Translations under genes and position numbers: made by a program
Shown: in pieces, positions 6,540 to 14,289 of the stretch
Layout of the letters: each line of letters opens with the position of its first letter
How positions within the stretch are numbered: the stretch's first letter is position 1
The notes under the pieces: generated by a model
Databases searched by the model: none
The model's input: the letters and a program-made list of their open reading frames with translations, nothing else
What the model was told of the DNA's origin: nothing
Source of the DNA: Chthoniobacter flavus
Lineage (GTDB): Bacteria > Verrucomicrobiota > Verrucomicrobiia > Chthoniobacterales > Terrimicrobiaceae
Direction: 5' to 3'
DNA length: 21,837 nucleotides
Assembly: GCA_945863785.1 (NCBI GenBank)
Contig: CAMBAQ010000009.1
Span: 1 to 21,837, forward strand

Positions 6540-7796
6540 TTACTTTTTCAGTTTCATCCTCAGGAAGGTCGGTACGTCCAAGTCTTGACCCTCCACTATA
6601 GTCGGCTCGATCTTGTCAAATCGTCCGCGAGTGACCGGGTCTAAAGGCAACAAGGGTTGCTGTACTTTTGGTGCTGGGGCCTTTTCCGGCGGATGGGCTG
6701 TATGGGCAACAGGTATTTCGAAAAAAGGCGCCTCTGTTTGCTCTGGTTTGCTGGCCGGCGGTACCGTTTGCTGGCTCTGGCTGAGGAGAGCTAAATCAGG
6801 TGTCACTTTGGGCGGTACGCTCGTCCGCTTCGCCGTCCCGCACCGGCCAATGATGGCAACGGTGAGAGGGGAGGAGTGATCGTGGGTGGCGCTTACGCCG
6901 AGATTCAACATCGCCGATGGGGATAGGTTGTTGGAAATCTCACGCATGATCTCGGACACCTCTTCCATGCTTAAAGAGGGTGGGCCTGAAATGTGAACGA
7001 GGAGTCTCCCAGCGTCGTGCAAGAGGCGTCCGCGGTCGAGAAGAGGGCTGCGAAGAGCGCTCTCGAGCGCGTGGTGCCCACGATTTTCTCCGTTGGCCTC
7101 GCCGCATCCAAAAAGGCAGGAGTCATCGCTGTGTCTGAGAACAGTGAGCATGTCGGGCAGGGATACCGGTATGGGCCCAGTGCTTGTGACGATACGATTA
7201 AGACTCGAGATGGAGCGGAATAGCAGGTTGTCGCAAATCGCAAATGTTTCACGGACTTCGGCGTGAGGTTCGATGAGTTCCGACATGCGATCATTTTCAA
7301 AATGCAAGATGGCATCAGCGAAACGGGTGATATCGCGAAGGGATGCCGCAGCCTGTTGAGAGCGGCGTCGACCCTCAAAGGAAAAGGGAGACGTGACCAC
7401 TGCTATGACGAGGGAACCGTTTTGTTTAGCCATTTCTGCCAAGAGTGGCGCTGCGCCTGACCCCGTGCCTCCACCAAGGCCGGCACAGATGAAAATGATG
7501 TTTGCACCCGCGATGGCACGTTGTATCTCTCCCGCTGATTCTTTAGCGGCGTCCAAGCCGATTTCGGGATCGCCTCCTGTCCCCAATCCATGGGTGGTCA
7601 TTTGTCCCATGGAGATTTTCTTTGAGGCTAGAGTATTTGAAATCGATTGTTGGTCGGTATTGATCGCCAGCGATTCCATCGGGAAGCCTGCCTGCGAGAT
7701 CAGGCGGTCCATGATGTTTATCCCTGCATTTCCTAGGCCGATGAGGAGTGATTGCGGTTCACTTTGGCGAGCTAGGTATCTGGGGTAGGTGATCAT
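6540..7796 (-). CDS. ftsZ: Cell division protein FtsZ, divergent
   Basis: FtsZ is the tubulin-like GTPase that forms the division ring. The 418-residue product has the G-box GLGGGTGSGAAP (107-117), AINTDQQ (44-50), HGLGTGGDPEIG (69-80), FSFEGRRR (138-145), a Pro-rich linker (about 325-400) and a canonical C-terminal tail DLDVPTFLRMK that would bind FtsA. It is clearly FtsZ but diverges at key places. The T1 loop reads GLGNAGIN instead of the glycine run G-x-GGGGG-N. The T7 synergy loop, usually N-x-D-x-x-D, reads P210-V-S212-L-P-D215, so only the last acidic residue is kept. ATG 7796 overlaps the ftsA stop (ATGA). The gene is followed directly by the kinase-like gene. Codon use looks like its neighbours, so divergence rather than transfer is likely. 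Confidence 0.95.
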   Translation of the reverse strand: MITYPRYLARQSEPQSLLIGLGNAGINIMDRLISQAGFPMESLAINTDQQSISNTLASKKISMGQMTTHGLGTGGDPEIGLDAAKESAGEIQRAIAGANIIFICAGLGGGTGSGAAPLLAEMAKQNGSLVIAVVTSPFSFEGRRRSQQAAASLRDITRFADAILHFENDRMSELIEPHAEVRETFAICDNLLFRSISSLNRIVTSTGPIPVSLPDMLTVLRHSDDSCLFGCGEANGENRGHHALESALRSPLLDRGRLLHDAGRLLVHISGPPSLSMEEVSEIMREISNNLSPSAMLNLGVSATHDHSSPLTVAIIGRCGTAKRTSVPPKVTPDLALLSQSQQTVPPASKPEQTEAPFFEIPVAHTAHPPEKAPAPKVQQPLLPLDPVTRGRFDKIEPTIVEGQDLDVPTFLRMKLKK

Positions 7797-9007
7797 ATCA
7801 GATGAAGCTTTCTTGTGATGGAACTAATGAAGCGATTCAAAAAGGATTCCTGCGGAGCATCGGCATCGACGGCATGAGCGTATTTGACTAATCCGATGCA
7901 GGTTGAAAGTTGGGGGTTATCAAATGCCGATGTCGGACCTGTGATCGACTGGGCGTGGGCGAAGTGAACTGGAACTTCGAAGACGCTTTCCGCCACCTCG
8001 CGGACCCCTTTGATGAGGCTGCAGCCGCCAGTGAGTATGATGCCGGATCCTAAAAGATGAATAGGAACGACCTCTTGAATTCGGTTGCGAAGGATGCCGA
8101 AGAGTTCGTGCAGACGCGAGTGGATGATGAGATTGAGCATGCTGCGATCAATTTCTTTTCCGGAAAACCCCGTGTCATTCTTGAGGGTTATCTTTTCGGT
8201 GCCGGAGAGGTTTTCTAGAAACGCTGAACCTTCTTCGATTTTGAGTTTTTCGGCCCGGGTGATGGGAATACGCAGTCCAATGCAGAGGTCATTGGTGATG
8301 TGGTCGCCGCCGATGGCGATCACGCCGCTTTGGCGGACGGCGCCGTTTTCATAAACAATGTAGTCGGTTACCCCGCCGCCGATATCAATGACAACAACGC
8401 CGGATGCTTTTTTCTGGTCATCCAAGATGGTGTGAGCGGACGCCACGGAGTTGACCACTACGTCTTCCACGTCGATTCCAATCTTACGTACGCAACGGAT
8501 GGTGCTTTGGATCCGGTTTACGACGCCGTGAATGATGTGATAATCAGCCTCCAGTTTCGAGCCGCCGATCCCGATCGGGTCGATCACGCCCTCGCGACCA
8601 TCGACATAGTATTGCTGCAAGATGGAGTGAAGGATGTCGTTGTCCTTGGGTAGACTGACTTCCTTGTCCTTCGAGGCAATATCTTCGATTTCCTTCTCCG
8701 TGATTTCGCCCCCGCCTTCGATAGTGACGGAGCGTCGATGGTTTGAACTCTCGATGTGGCTTCCGGTGACAGCTAGCCAGACGCTTTTGATCTCATGGTC
8801 GCTGCGTTCCTCAGCATCAGAAAGAGCATCGTGAACACAGTTTGAGGCATTTTGAAAATCGACAATCTCACCTTTGCGCACACCTCGGGACGGGCTCTCG
8901 CCCACACCAAGGAGGCGGACTTCGCCATCTCTTCGGCACTCTGCGACAACAGCGCACACTTTCGTAGTTCCGATTTCCAGACCGACATGAATCTTTTCGC
9001 GAGCCAT
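7793..9007 (-). CDS. ftsA: Cell division protein FtsA
   Basis: FtsA is an actin-like ATPase that tethers FtsZ to the inner membrane and recruits later division proteins. The 404-residue product starts with the phosphate-1 motif GLEIGTTKVCAVVAE (9-23). It then has the FtsA-specific 1C region with VWLAVTGSHIES, the phosphate-2 region VVVIDIGGGVTDYIVYENG, and the adenosine motif GSGIILTGGCSLIKG. It ends in the amphipathic membrane-targeting helix SFLNRFISSITRKLHLI. Length and domain order are normal. ATG 9007 shares one base with the ftsQ stop (TGATG), and the stop overlaps the ftsZ start, so ftsQ-ftsA-ftsZ are translationally coupled. The tail helix plus the conserved FtsZ tail suggest an intact FtsA-FtsZ interaction. 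Confidence 0.97.
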   Translation of the reverse strand: MAREKIHVGLEIGTTKVCAVVAECRRDGEVRLLGVGESPSRGVRKGEIVDFQNASNCVHDALSDAEERSDHEIKSVWLAVTGSHIESSNHRRSVTIEGGGEITEKEIEDIASKDKEVSLPKDNDILHSILQQYYVDGREGVIDPIGIGGSKLEADYHIIHGVVNRIQSTIRCVRKIGIDVEDVVVNSVASAHTILDDQKKASGVVVIDIGGGVTDYIVYENGAVRQSGVIAIGGDHITNDLCIGLRIPITRAEKLKIEEGSAFLENLSGTEKITLKNDTGFSGKEIDRSMLNLIIHSRLHELFGILRNRIQEVVPIHLLGSGIILTGGCSLIKGVREVAESVFEVPVHFAHAQSITGPTSAFDNPQLSTCIGLVKYAHAVDADAPQESFLNRFISSITRKLHLI

Positions 9008-9969
9008 CAGTTTTTCTTTCCTCTTGATTTTTGCGGGTTAGATTTGGGTTTTTCCGAGCCTTCCTGGCGTTTTGTAGGGGAGGGCACCGAATTCATTACA
9101 AATTTAACGGGTGTGTTTTTCCGAGCCATCAAGTTGACGGATTCGAGTTCCCTACCGGTCTCGCGGCAATGTTCGAGAAGTCGCCGCAGTTTTTCGAGTT
9201 GGGTGGCAAAATCATCGGAAGCAAATTTGATATGAGCATTTTGATCGGTAATGGCATCGATGCAGTATCCCTTCGTGATATTGAGCGATCGAATCACGAG
9301 TAGCGAATCTACTGAATTGCGTGCGATGGAGAGAAGAGTCAGGGCTTTTTTAAGGTCGTCGTTGTGGAGAGATTCACGATCACCAATTTCATTGGGATTA
9401 ACTCCATAGATCACTGGTAACTGATGATAGGAAGAGGTGATCAAAAGGGGCTTCATGAGTAGGCCGTTGGTATCGACCAGATCCATGTTTGTTGGATCGT
9501 AGGGTGTTAATGGGTCTGTTGCAGGAGAAACCCATGCGACTGGAGTTCGCGAGGTGAGGGTGATCTTGACCGTCGAAGGCAAGATGCGCTCGATGCAGAC
9601 ATCTGCGACCATAGGAATGGATCGGAGAGATTTTTCTGTAGCGGAGAGATCGATGCCAAAAATATTTTCACCTATTTCAATGCCTGTTCTGGCAACGAGA
9701 TCTTCACCGGTGATCACATCATCTAACTCGAGATTGAGTTCACGGAGGTTATAAGCCGGATTGCAGTAGAAAAACTTATCCAGAGCCTTGTTTGCACCAA
9801 ACCAAGTGAATCCGCAGACCAGAGCTACAATGAGACCAATGACAGATAGCTTGGCCGCGATTTCTTGGCGCTTGCGCCGCGCATTAGTCGAACGAATCCT
9901 GACATTAAGTAGTTGTCGACCCCTGTTGGATCTTCTTACGCATTCATCTCTGGTTGTTCCGATGGTCAT
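9007..9969 (-). CDS. ftsQ: Cell division protein FtsQ (DivIB family)
   Basis: FtsQ is a single-pass inner-membrane protein that, with FtsB and FtsL, links the FtsZ-FtsA ring to the FtsW/FtsI synthase. The 320-residue product has a long basic cytoplasmic N-terminus (about 1-40, Arg/Lys-rich), one membrane span (about 41-58), and a POTRA domain from about 71 to 139 (NLRELNLELDDVITGEDL, then IPMVADVCIERILPSTVKITLTSRTPVAWV). A beta domain follows to about 290, then a basic Lys/Pro/Ser tail. Sequence identity in this family is low, so the call rests on topology, the POTRA pattern and position between ddl and ftsA. The start overlaps the ddl stop by one base (TAATG). No ftsL or ftsB candidate is seen inside the window; ftsL would normally lie upstream of the PBP gene, off the right edge. 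Confidence 0.9.
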   Translation of the reverse strand: MTIGTTRDECVRRSNRGRQLLNVRIRSTNARRKRQEIAAKLSVIGLIVALVCGFTWFGANKALDKFFYCNPAYNLRELNLELDDVITGEDLVARTGIEIGENIFGIDLSATEKSLRSIPMVADVCIERILPSTVKITLTSRTPVAWVSPATDPLTPYDPTNMDLVDTNGLLMKPLLITSSYHQLPVIYGVNPNEIGDRESLHNDDLKKALTLLSIARNSVDSLLVIRSLNITKGYCIDAITDQNAHIKFASDDFATQLEKLRRLLEHCRETGRELESVNLMARKNTPVKFVMNSVPSPTKRQEGSEKPKSNPQKSRGKKN

Positions 9970-10889
9970 TATCTGTGTTTCTTGGCCAAGGAGAGTCCCG
10001 CGATCTCCTCGCAGAGGGATGGATAGTCGAGGCCTGCCACGGCTGCGGCTTTGGGAAGGAGGCTCAGTTCAGTCATGCCGGGGATCGTATTGATCTCCAA
10101 AACACTCATAGATCCGTCTGGTGCGAGCAGGATGTCCACGCGGGAATAAACCTCCAGATCAAGGGCATGGTGGGCGGCAAGGGCCGTTTGTTGAACGCGG
10201 AGCGCGAGTTCAGGACTCAGTGGGGCTGGAACAAAATACTCCGAGGCCCCGCTGGTGTATTTGTTGTCGTAATCATAAAATCCATCCTTCGGAACAATCT
10301 CGACTACGGGTAGTGCGACTTTGCCTAGGATGCCCACGGTCAATTCACGGCCTGGGAAAAATGCTTCCACCAGAATTTCATCCCCATATTTGAAGCAGTC
10401 CTCCAACGCTGCTCTTAAGGCCTCTGGCTTGCGGACGATATGAACTCCGACACTGGATCCCTGTTGCGGAGCCTTCACCACATAGGGAAGTTCCAATCGC
10501 GGACTTTCTCCCTCACGGAGAGAGTGCCAGGTCGAGGTGGGGACTCCCGCGCGATCGAAGCATTCTTTGGTTCTGATTTTATCGAAAGCGATCCGGCTGC
10601 CATTGATGCCTTCACCAGTGTATGGGACTCCGAGATGGCTCAGGATTTCCTGCAACTGTCCGTCTTCACCGAAGGTTCCATGGATGATGTTAAAAGCCAG
10701 TTCGGTGCCTTCAGGGAGATGGAAGGCCGGGCCTGTAACATCAATCTCGTGAACTTCTGCCCCGCAGATGTGGAGAGCTTTTGCGACAGCCGTCGCCGAT
10801 CGTAGCGACACCTCGCGTTCTTTCCCCGGTCCGCCCTTGAGCAGGGTGACCTTTTTGCCTTTCAAAATTTCGGAATACACTTGTCTCAT
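9969..10889 (-). CDS. ddl: D-alanine--D-alanine ligase
   Basis: This enzyme joins two D-alanines with ATP to give the terminal dipeptide of the peptidoglycan stem, which MurF then adds. The 306-residue product is a standard ATP-grasp ligase. It has LLKGGPGKEREVSLRS (16-31, equivalent of the GGxSxEREVSL signature), HGTFGEDGQLQ (70-80), VVKAPQQGSSVGVHIV (137-152), VEAFFPGRELTVGIL (174-188), the omega-loop YDYDNKYTSGASEYFVPAP (205-223) whose tyrosine favours D-Ala over D-lactate, and LEINTIPGMTELSLLP (264-279). Its ATG overlaps the murC-murB stop in an ATGA and is preceded by GGTGGA. The residues seen predict a D-Ala-D-Ala stem, so natural vancomycin-type resistance is not suggested. Confidence 0.96.
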   Translation of the reverse strand: MRQVYSEILKGKKVTLLKGGPGKEREVSLRSATAVAKALHICGAEVHEIDVTGPAFHLPEGTELAFNIIHGTFGEDGQLQEILSHLGVPYTGEGINGSRIAFDKIRTKECFDRAGVPTSTWHSLREGESPRLELPYVVKAPQQGSSVGVHIVRKPEALRAALEDCFKYGDEILVEAFFPGRELTVGILGKVALPVVEIVPKDGFYDYDNKYTSGASEYFVPAPLSPELALRVQQTALAAHHALDLEVYSRVDILLAPDGSMSVLEINTIPGMTELSLLPKAAAVAGLDYPSLCEEIAGLSLAKKHR

Positions 10890-13174
10890 AAATCCACCCC
10901 CACGATTTGAACCTCGGTTTCGAGGGAGATGCCTCTGTTACGCTCGGCAGCTGTCTGGATTTCGTGGATGAGAGTAAGTACATCCTGCGCTGTAGCGCCT
11001 CCATCGTTGACGATGAAGTTACCATGAATATCAGATACCCTTGCCGAGCCGACGGCGAAATTTTTAAATGCCAGTTCTTCGATTAATTTTCCAGCAGGAA
11101 TGCTTGCGGGATTTTTAAAAATACAACCGGCGCTCGCGGCTACAGGTTGGCTCTGACGGCGCTTCGCCAGTGATTGAGCGATCACCGCATCGATCTCGGG
11201 TTTTGTTCCAACTTGTCCGCACATCACCGCCGAGAGAGCGTAATTTTGACGGAGTGTTGTCACGTTACGGTAATGGACATCCATTTCCTCCGGAGTTTTG
11301 ACAAAAATATTACCATCTTGATCGCAGTAGCGGACACGGACGATCTGGTCGAATGTTTGAACGCCCATCGCGCCGGCATTCATGCGCAGACCCCCACCGA
11401 GGTTGCCAGGAATCCCTTCCATCCACTCAAAGCCTGCGATATCGGCATTGCGAGCCAGCGCGCTGAGTTGCTTGAATTTGACGCCTACACCTGCGGTGAT
11501 TTCCGTTCCGTTCACCTCATGGCGTTGGAATTCCCCGCGTGAAAGATGGGCGACTACGCCAGGGATGCCTCCGTCTCGTACCAGTAAGTTCGATCCCCGG
11601 CCCATGACCATGAATGGGATATCCTCGTCGAAGCAGTATCGAACGAGGTCGGCAAAGCCTTCCTCCGTCTCTGGCTCCACCCAGTATTGCGCAGGACCCC
11701 CGATTCGCATGGTCGTGTGCTTGGAGAGGGGTTCATAGAGTCGAATCGAACCCTCGCGCATGATCTCCTGCAGTTGATCTTTGGTGTGCAGGTCTTTGGC
11801 AAGGCGTTTCCCTGCCTCATGGATATTTCCAGCTCCCAAGCTGATGACGAGGTCGCCATCCTCAAGCACACTGGCCGCTGCTTGGTGGATTTTATTTAAA
11901 TCGGCAACATGAACGGCTGAGGGGTGTCCGTGTGCGATCATTGCGTCCACTATGGTCTGACCGGAGATGCCTGGAATCGGCTTTTCACTTGCCGGATAAA
12001 TGTCGGCTACAAAGACATGGTCGGCTAAGTCAAAGGCGCGTCCGAATTCCTCTTTGAGCGCTTGTGTGCGCGTGTAGCGATGAGGTTGAAATATGGCCAC
12101 GATGCGCTTGTGTCCGCCGGTTCGAGCCGTGGCGAGAGTCGCAGCAATCTCGGTCGGATGGTGCCCGTAGTCGTCAACGATGAGGTTTTTCTCGGACTCG
12201 TAAATCACTTCGAATCTTCGTTTGGCTCCACGAAATGTGGCAAGCGAAGCGGCCATCTTATCAAATGGGACGCCGATTTCGGACCCCAGCGCAATGACGG
12301 CGAGTGCATTGACTGCATTATGAACGCCAGGAATGTTGAGGGTAATTCTGCCCAGGGTGACGCCCTGACGCTGCACGCTGAATTCGGATTTGAAGTTGGC
12401 GGTCGTTAAATCGGTGATTCTGTAAAAAGCGGAATCCGACTGACCATAGGAAATGGATCGAGGGGCTTTAGCGCAGACTCTTCGTGCGCCCGCATCATCC
12501 GCGCAGTAAAAAATATGCCCGCTCGTCTGGGACACCAATTTTGTATAAACGGCGTCAATAGCGCCCAGATCCTTGTAGAAATCAAGATGCTCAGCCTCGA
12601 TGTTGAGAACTATCGCATGGTGGGGATGGTAGTTGATTAAGGTGCCATCACTCTCGTCGCCTTCGGCTACAAAATATTCCCCTTCGGAATCCCATCTGGC
12701 GTTGGTGCCGAGAATGGGAATTTCGGCGCCGACGTAATGGGAGGGTTTGAGTCCGCCTCCACGTAATACATGGGCAGCCATCGCTGAAGTGGTCGTTTTT
12801 CCATGCATGCCACAAACGATAATGCCCTTGCGGGAGGCCATCATGGCTGCAAGCGCATCGGCCCTTCGCGCCATAGGAATTCCGCGCCGGACGGCCTCAT
12901 CGAATGCCGGATTGCCGGCTTTGATCGCGGAGGAATATAAGACGATCTCCGCATCGTTGACACATTCGGCGGAGTGCGGAGAGTGAAATCTGAGGCCTTT
13001 TTTCTGGAGACGATCGACTTCGACGGTATCGACTTTGTCTGATCCGCTCACGTGATGTCCTAGTCCGAGAAGAAGGGCGGCGATGCCGCTCATGCCAGAT
13101 CCGGCGACACCGATCAGGTGGATGCGGCGTGGGGTTCCTGAAGTCAGGTTTGCGCGTAAGTCCTCCGCTTTCAC
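10886..13174 (-). CDS. murC-murB: Bifunctional MurC-MurB (UDP-MurNAc--L-Ala ligase / UDP-GlcNAc-enolpyruvate reductase)
   Basis: One 762-residue chain carries two enzymes of UDP-MurNAc-peptide synthesis. MurC (about 1-465) has the Rossmann motif GVAGSGMSG (22-30), the ATP loop GMHGKTTT (122-129), EGDESDGTL (171-179), HNAVNALA (285-292) and DDYGHHPTEI (334-343). MurB (about 474-762) has TTMRIGGPA, the FAD-binding GRGSNLLVRDGG (525-536), GIPGNLGGGLRMNAGAMG (587-604) and AGCIFKNP (682-689), ending with LETEVQIVG. In that last-but-one motif Cys684 replaces the usual catalytic serine. MurB catalyses the step before MurC, so the fusion may pass on UDP-MurNAc. I chose GTG 13174, not ATG 13189, because GGGAGG lies 7 bases upstream of the GTG and it forms a GTGA overlap with the murG stop. 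Starting at 13189 would add five residues. The junction shows no stop or frameshift. Confidence 0.95.
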   Translation of the reverse strand: MKAEDLRANLTSGTPRRIHLIGVAGSGMSGIAALLLGLGHHVSGSDKVDTVEVDRLQKKGLRFHSPHSAECVNDAEIVLYSSAIKAGNPAFDEAVRRGIPMARRADALAAMMASRKGIIVCGMHGKTTTSAMAAHVLRGGGLKPSHYVGAEIPILGTNARWDSEGEYFVAEGDESDGTLINYHPHHAIVLNIEAEHLDFYKDLGAIDAVYTKLVSQTSGHIFYCADDAGARRVCAKAPRSISYGQSDSAFYRITDLTTANFKSEFSVQRQGVTLGRITLNIPGVHNAVNALAVIALGSEIGVPFDKMAASLATFRGAKRRFEVIYESEKNLIVDDYGHHPTEIAATLATARTGGHKRIVAIFQPHRYTRTQALKEEFGRAFDLADHVFVADIYPASEKPIPGISGQTIVDAMIAHGHPSAVHVADLNKIHQAAASVLEDGDLVISLGAGNIHEAGKRLAKDLHTKDQLQEIMREGSIRLYEPLSKHTTMRIGGPAQYWVEPETEEGFADLVRYCFDEDIPFMVMGRGSNLLVRDGGIPGVVAHLSRGEFQRHEVNGTEITAGVGVKFKQLSALARNADIAGFEWMEGIPGNLGGGLRMNAGAMGVQTFDQIVRVRYCDQDGNIFVKTPEEMDVHYRNVTTLRQNYALSAVMCGQVGTKPEIDAVIAQSLAKRRQSQPVAASAGCIFKNPASIPAGKLIEELAFKNFAVGSARVSDIHGNFIVNDGGATAQDVLTLIHEIQTAAERNRGISLETEVQIVGVDL

Positions 13175-14289
13175 TTCGAGGCCTCCCATACGGCTTTTTC
13201 CATCACATCGGCCACATTCGATGCTGCGGCACCTGGAGCTATCTTCCTTGCCATTGCGGACATTTTGTCTCGCTTGTCGCTATCTTTAAGCAAAGTCGCA
13301 ATCAGGTTCGCGAAGGTTTCTGGTGAGGCTTCTTTTTCGGCCACCAATTCAGCTGCACCGGCTTTGGAGTAGATCTCGGCATTGGCTTTCTGGTGGTCGT
13401 CTGTCGCAAATGGGTAGGGGATAAGAATCGATGGAAGCCCGAACTTGGAAATCTCGCTTAAACTTGAGGCTCCAGCTCGTGAGATGACAAGGTCTGAAGC
13501 GGAGTAGGCTTCCTCCATGCGATGATGAAATGGAGCGACATAATGAGGAATATCGTCACGCTGGTAATTTGCTGCAGCAAGGCGGTCATCATTTTTTCCT
13601 GTGAGGTGGATGATTTGAATTCCGGAACCGGCAAGAATCGGAGCGCTTTTGAAGAGAAGTTGGTTGATGCCACTTGCTCCCTGACTGCCGCCCGTGACTA
13701 AAAGTGTTTGACGTGAGGGGTCGAGTCCGAACACCTTCATTGCGTCTGCCCTTTCGAGGGGGTTGCCAAGGTTCCGGCGGACCGGTGTGCCAGTGTTAAT
13801 ACAATTTGCTGATGGAAACCGTTGGCGGCTTTCTTCAAAGCCAATCAGAACTGATGTCGCGAATTTCGAGGCGAGGCGGTTAGCGCGACCTGGGATGGTA
13901 TTCGACTCATGGACAAAGCAAGGAAGCCCCTTCATGCGGGCAGCGAGGATCGGGGCGGTTGAAGTGAATCCCCCCATGCCAAGGACGACTGATGGTCGGA
14001 ACTTCCGATAAATCTTTTTGCACTGACTGTAACTCTCCCAAAAACGACGGATGAATCCAATAAAGGCTGGTGAGATGATGTTGCTAGGCATTCCTATCGA
14101 GGGAAGTTTTTCGGCTCGAAATTCGGGATGATCACGGAGCGCCGTCGTATCGATTTCCTTTTCCGATACGAAAAGCAAAACCTCGTGCCCGCGTTCGTGC
14201 AGTGTCTCGGCTACAGCCAAACCTGGGAAAAGATGTCCACCTGTTCCTCCGCAGGCGATGATCGCTCTAAATGGAGAAGATTGACTCAT
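13171..14289 (-). CDS. murG: UDP-N-acetylglucosamine--lipid I GlcNAc transferase MurG
   Basis: MurG adds GlcNAc to lipid I on the cytoplasmic face of the inner membrane, giving lipid II. The 372-residue GT-B glycosyltransferase has the first glycine loop CGGTGGHLFPGLAVA (13-27), GMGGFTSTAPILAA (104-117), HESNTIPGRANR (128-139), the second glycine loop VTGGSQGASGINQ (198-210), and the UDP-GlcNAc site SRAGASSLSEISKFGLPSILIPYPFATDDHQ (270-300) with its conserved Glu279. Length is normal. The ATG overlaps the ftsW stop (ATGA), and the end overlaps the murC-murB start, so ftsW-murG-murC keep the common dcw order. Confidence 0.97.
   Translation of the reverse strand: MSQSSPFRAIIACGGTGGHLFPGLAVAETLHERGHEVLLFVSEKEIDTTALRDHPEFRAEKLPSIGMPSNIISPAFIGFIRRFWESYSQCKKIYRKFRPSVVLGMGGFTSTAPILAARMKGLPCFVHESNTIPGRANRLASKFATSVLIGFEESRQRFPSANCINTGTPVRRNLGNPLERADAMKVFGLDPSRQTLLVTGGSQGASGINQLLFKSAPILAGSGIQIIHLTGKNDDRLAAANYQRDDIPHYVAPFHHRMEEAYSASDLVISRAGASSLSEISKFGLPSILIPYPFATDDHQKANAEIYSKAGAAELVAEKEASPETFANLIATLLKDSDKRDKMSAMARKIAPGAAASNVADVMEKAVWEASK
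13182..13187 (-). promoter_or_regulatory. Shine-Dalgarno that decides the murC-murB start
   Basis: On the minus strand GGGAGG is followed by seven bases and then GTG (13174-13172). It lies inside the last codons of murG. The ATG at 13189-13187 touches the same element and has no Shine-Dalgarno of its own, so the GTG is the better start. Confidence 0.65.
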
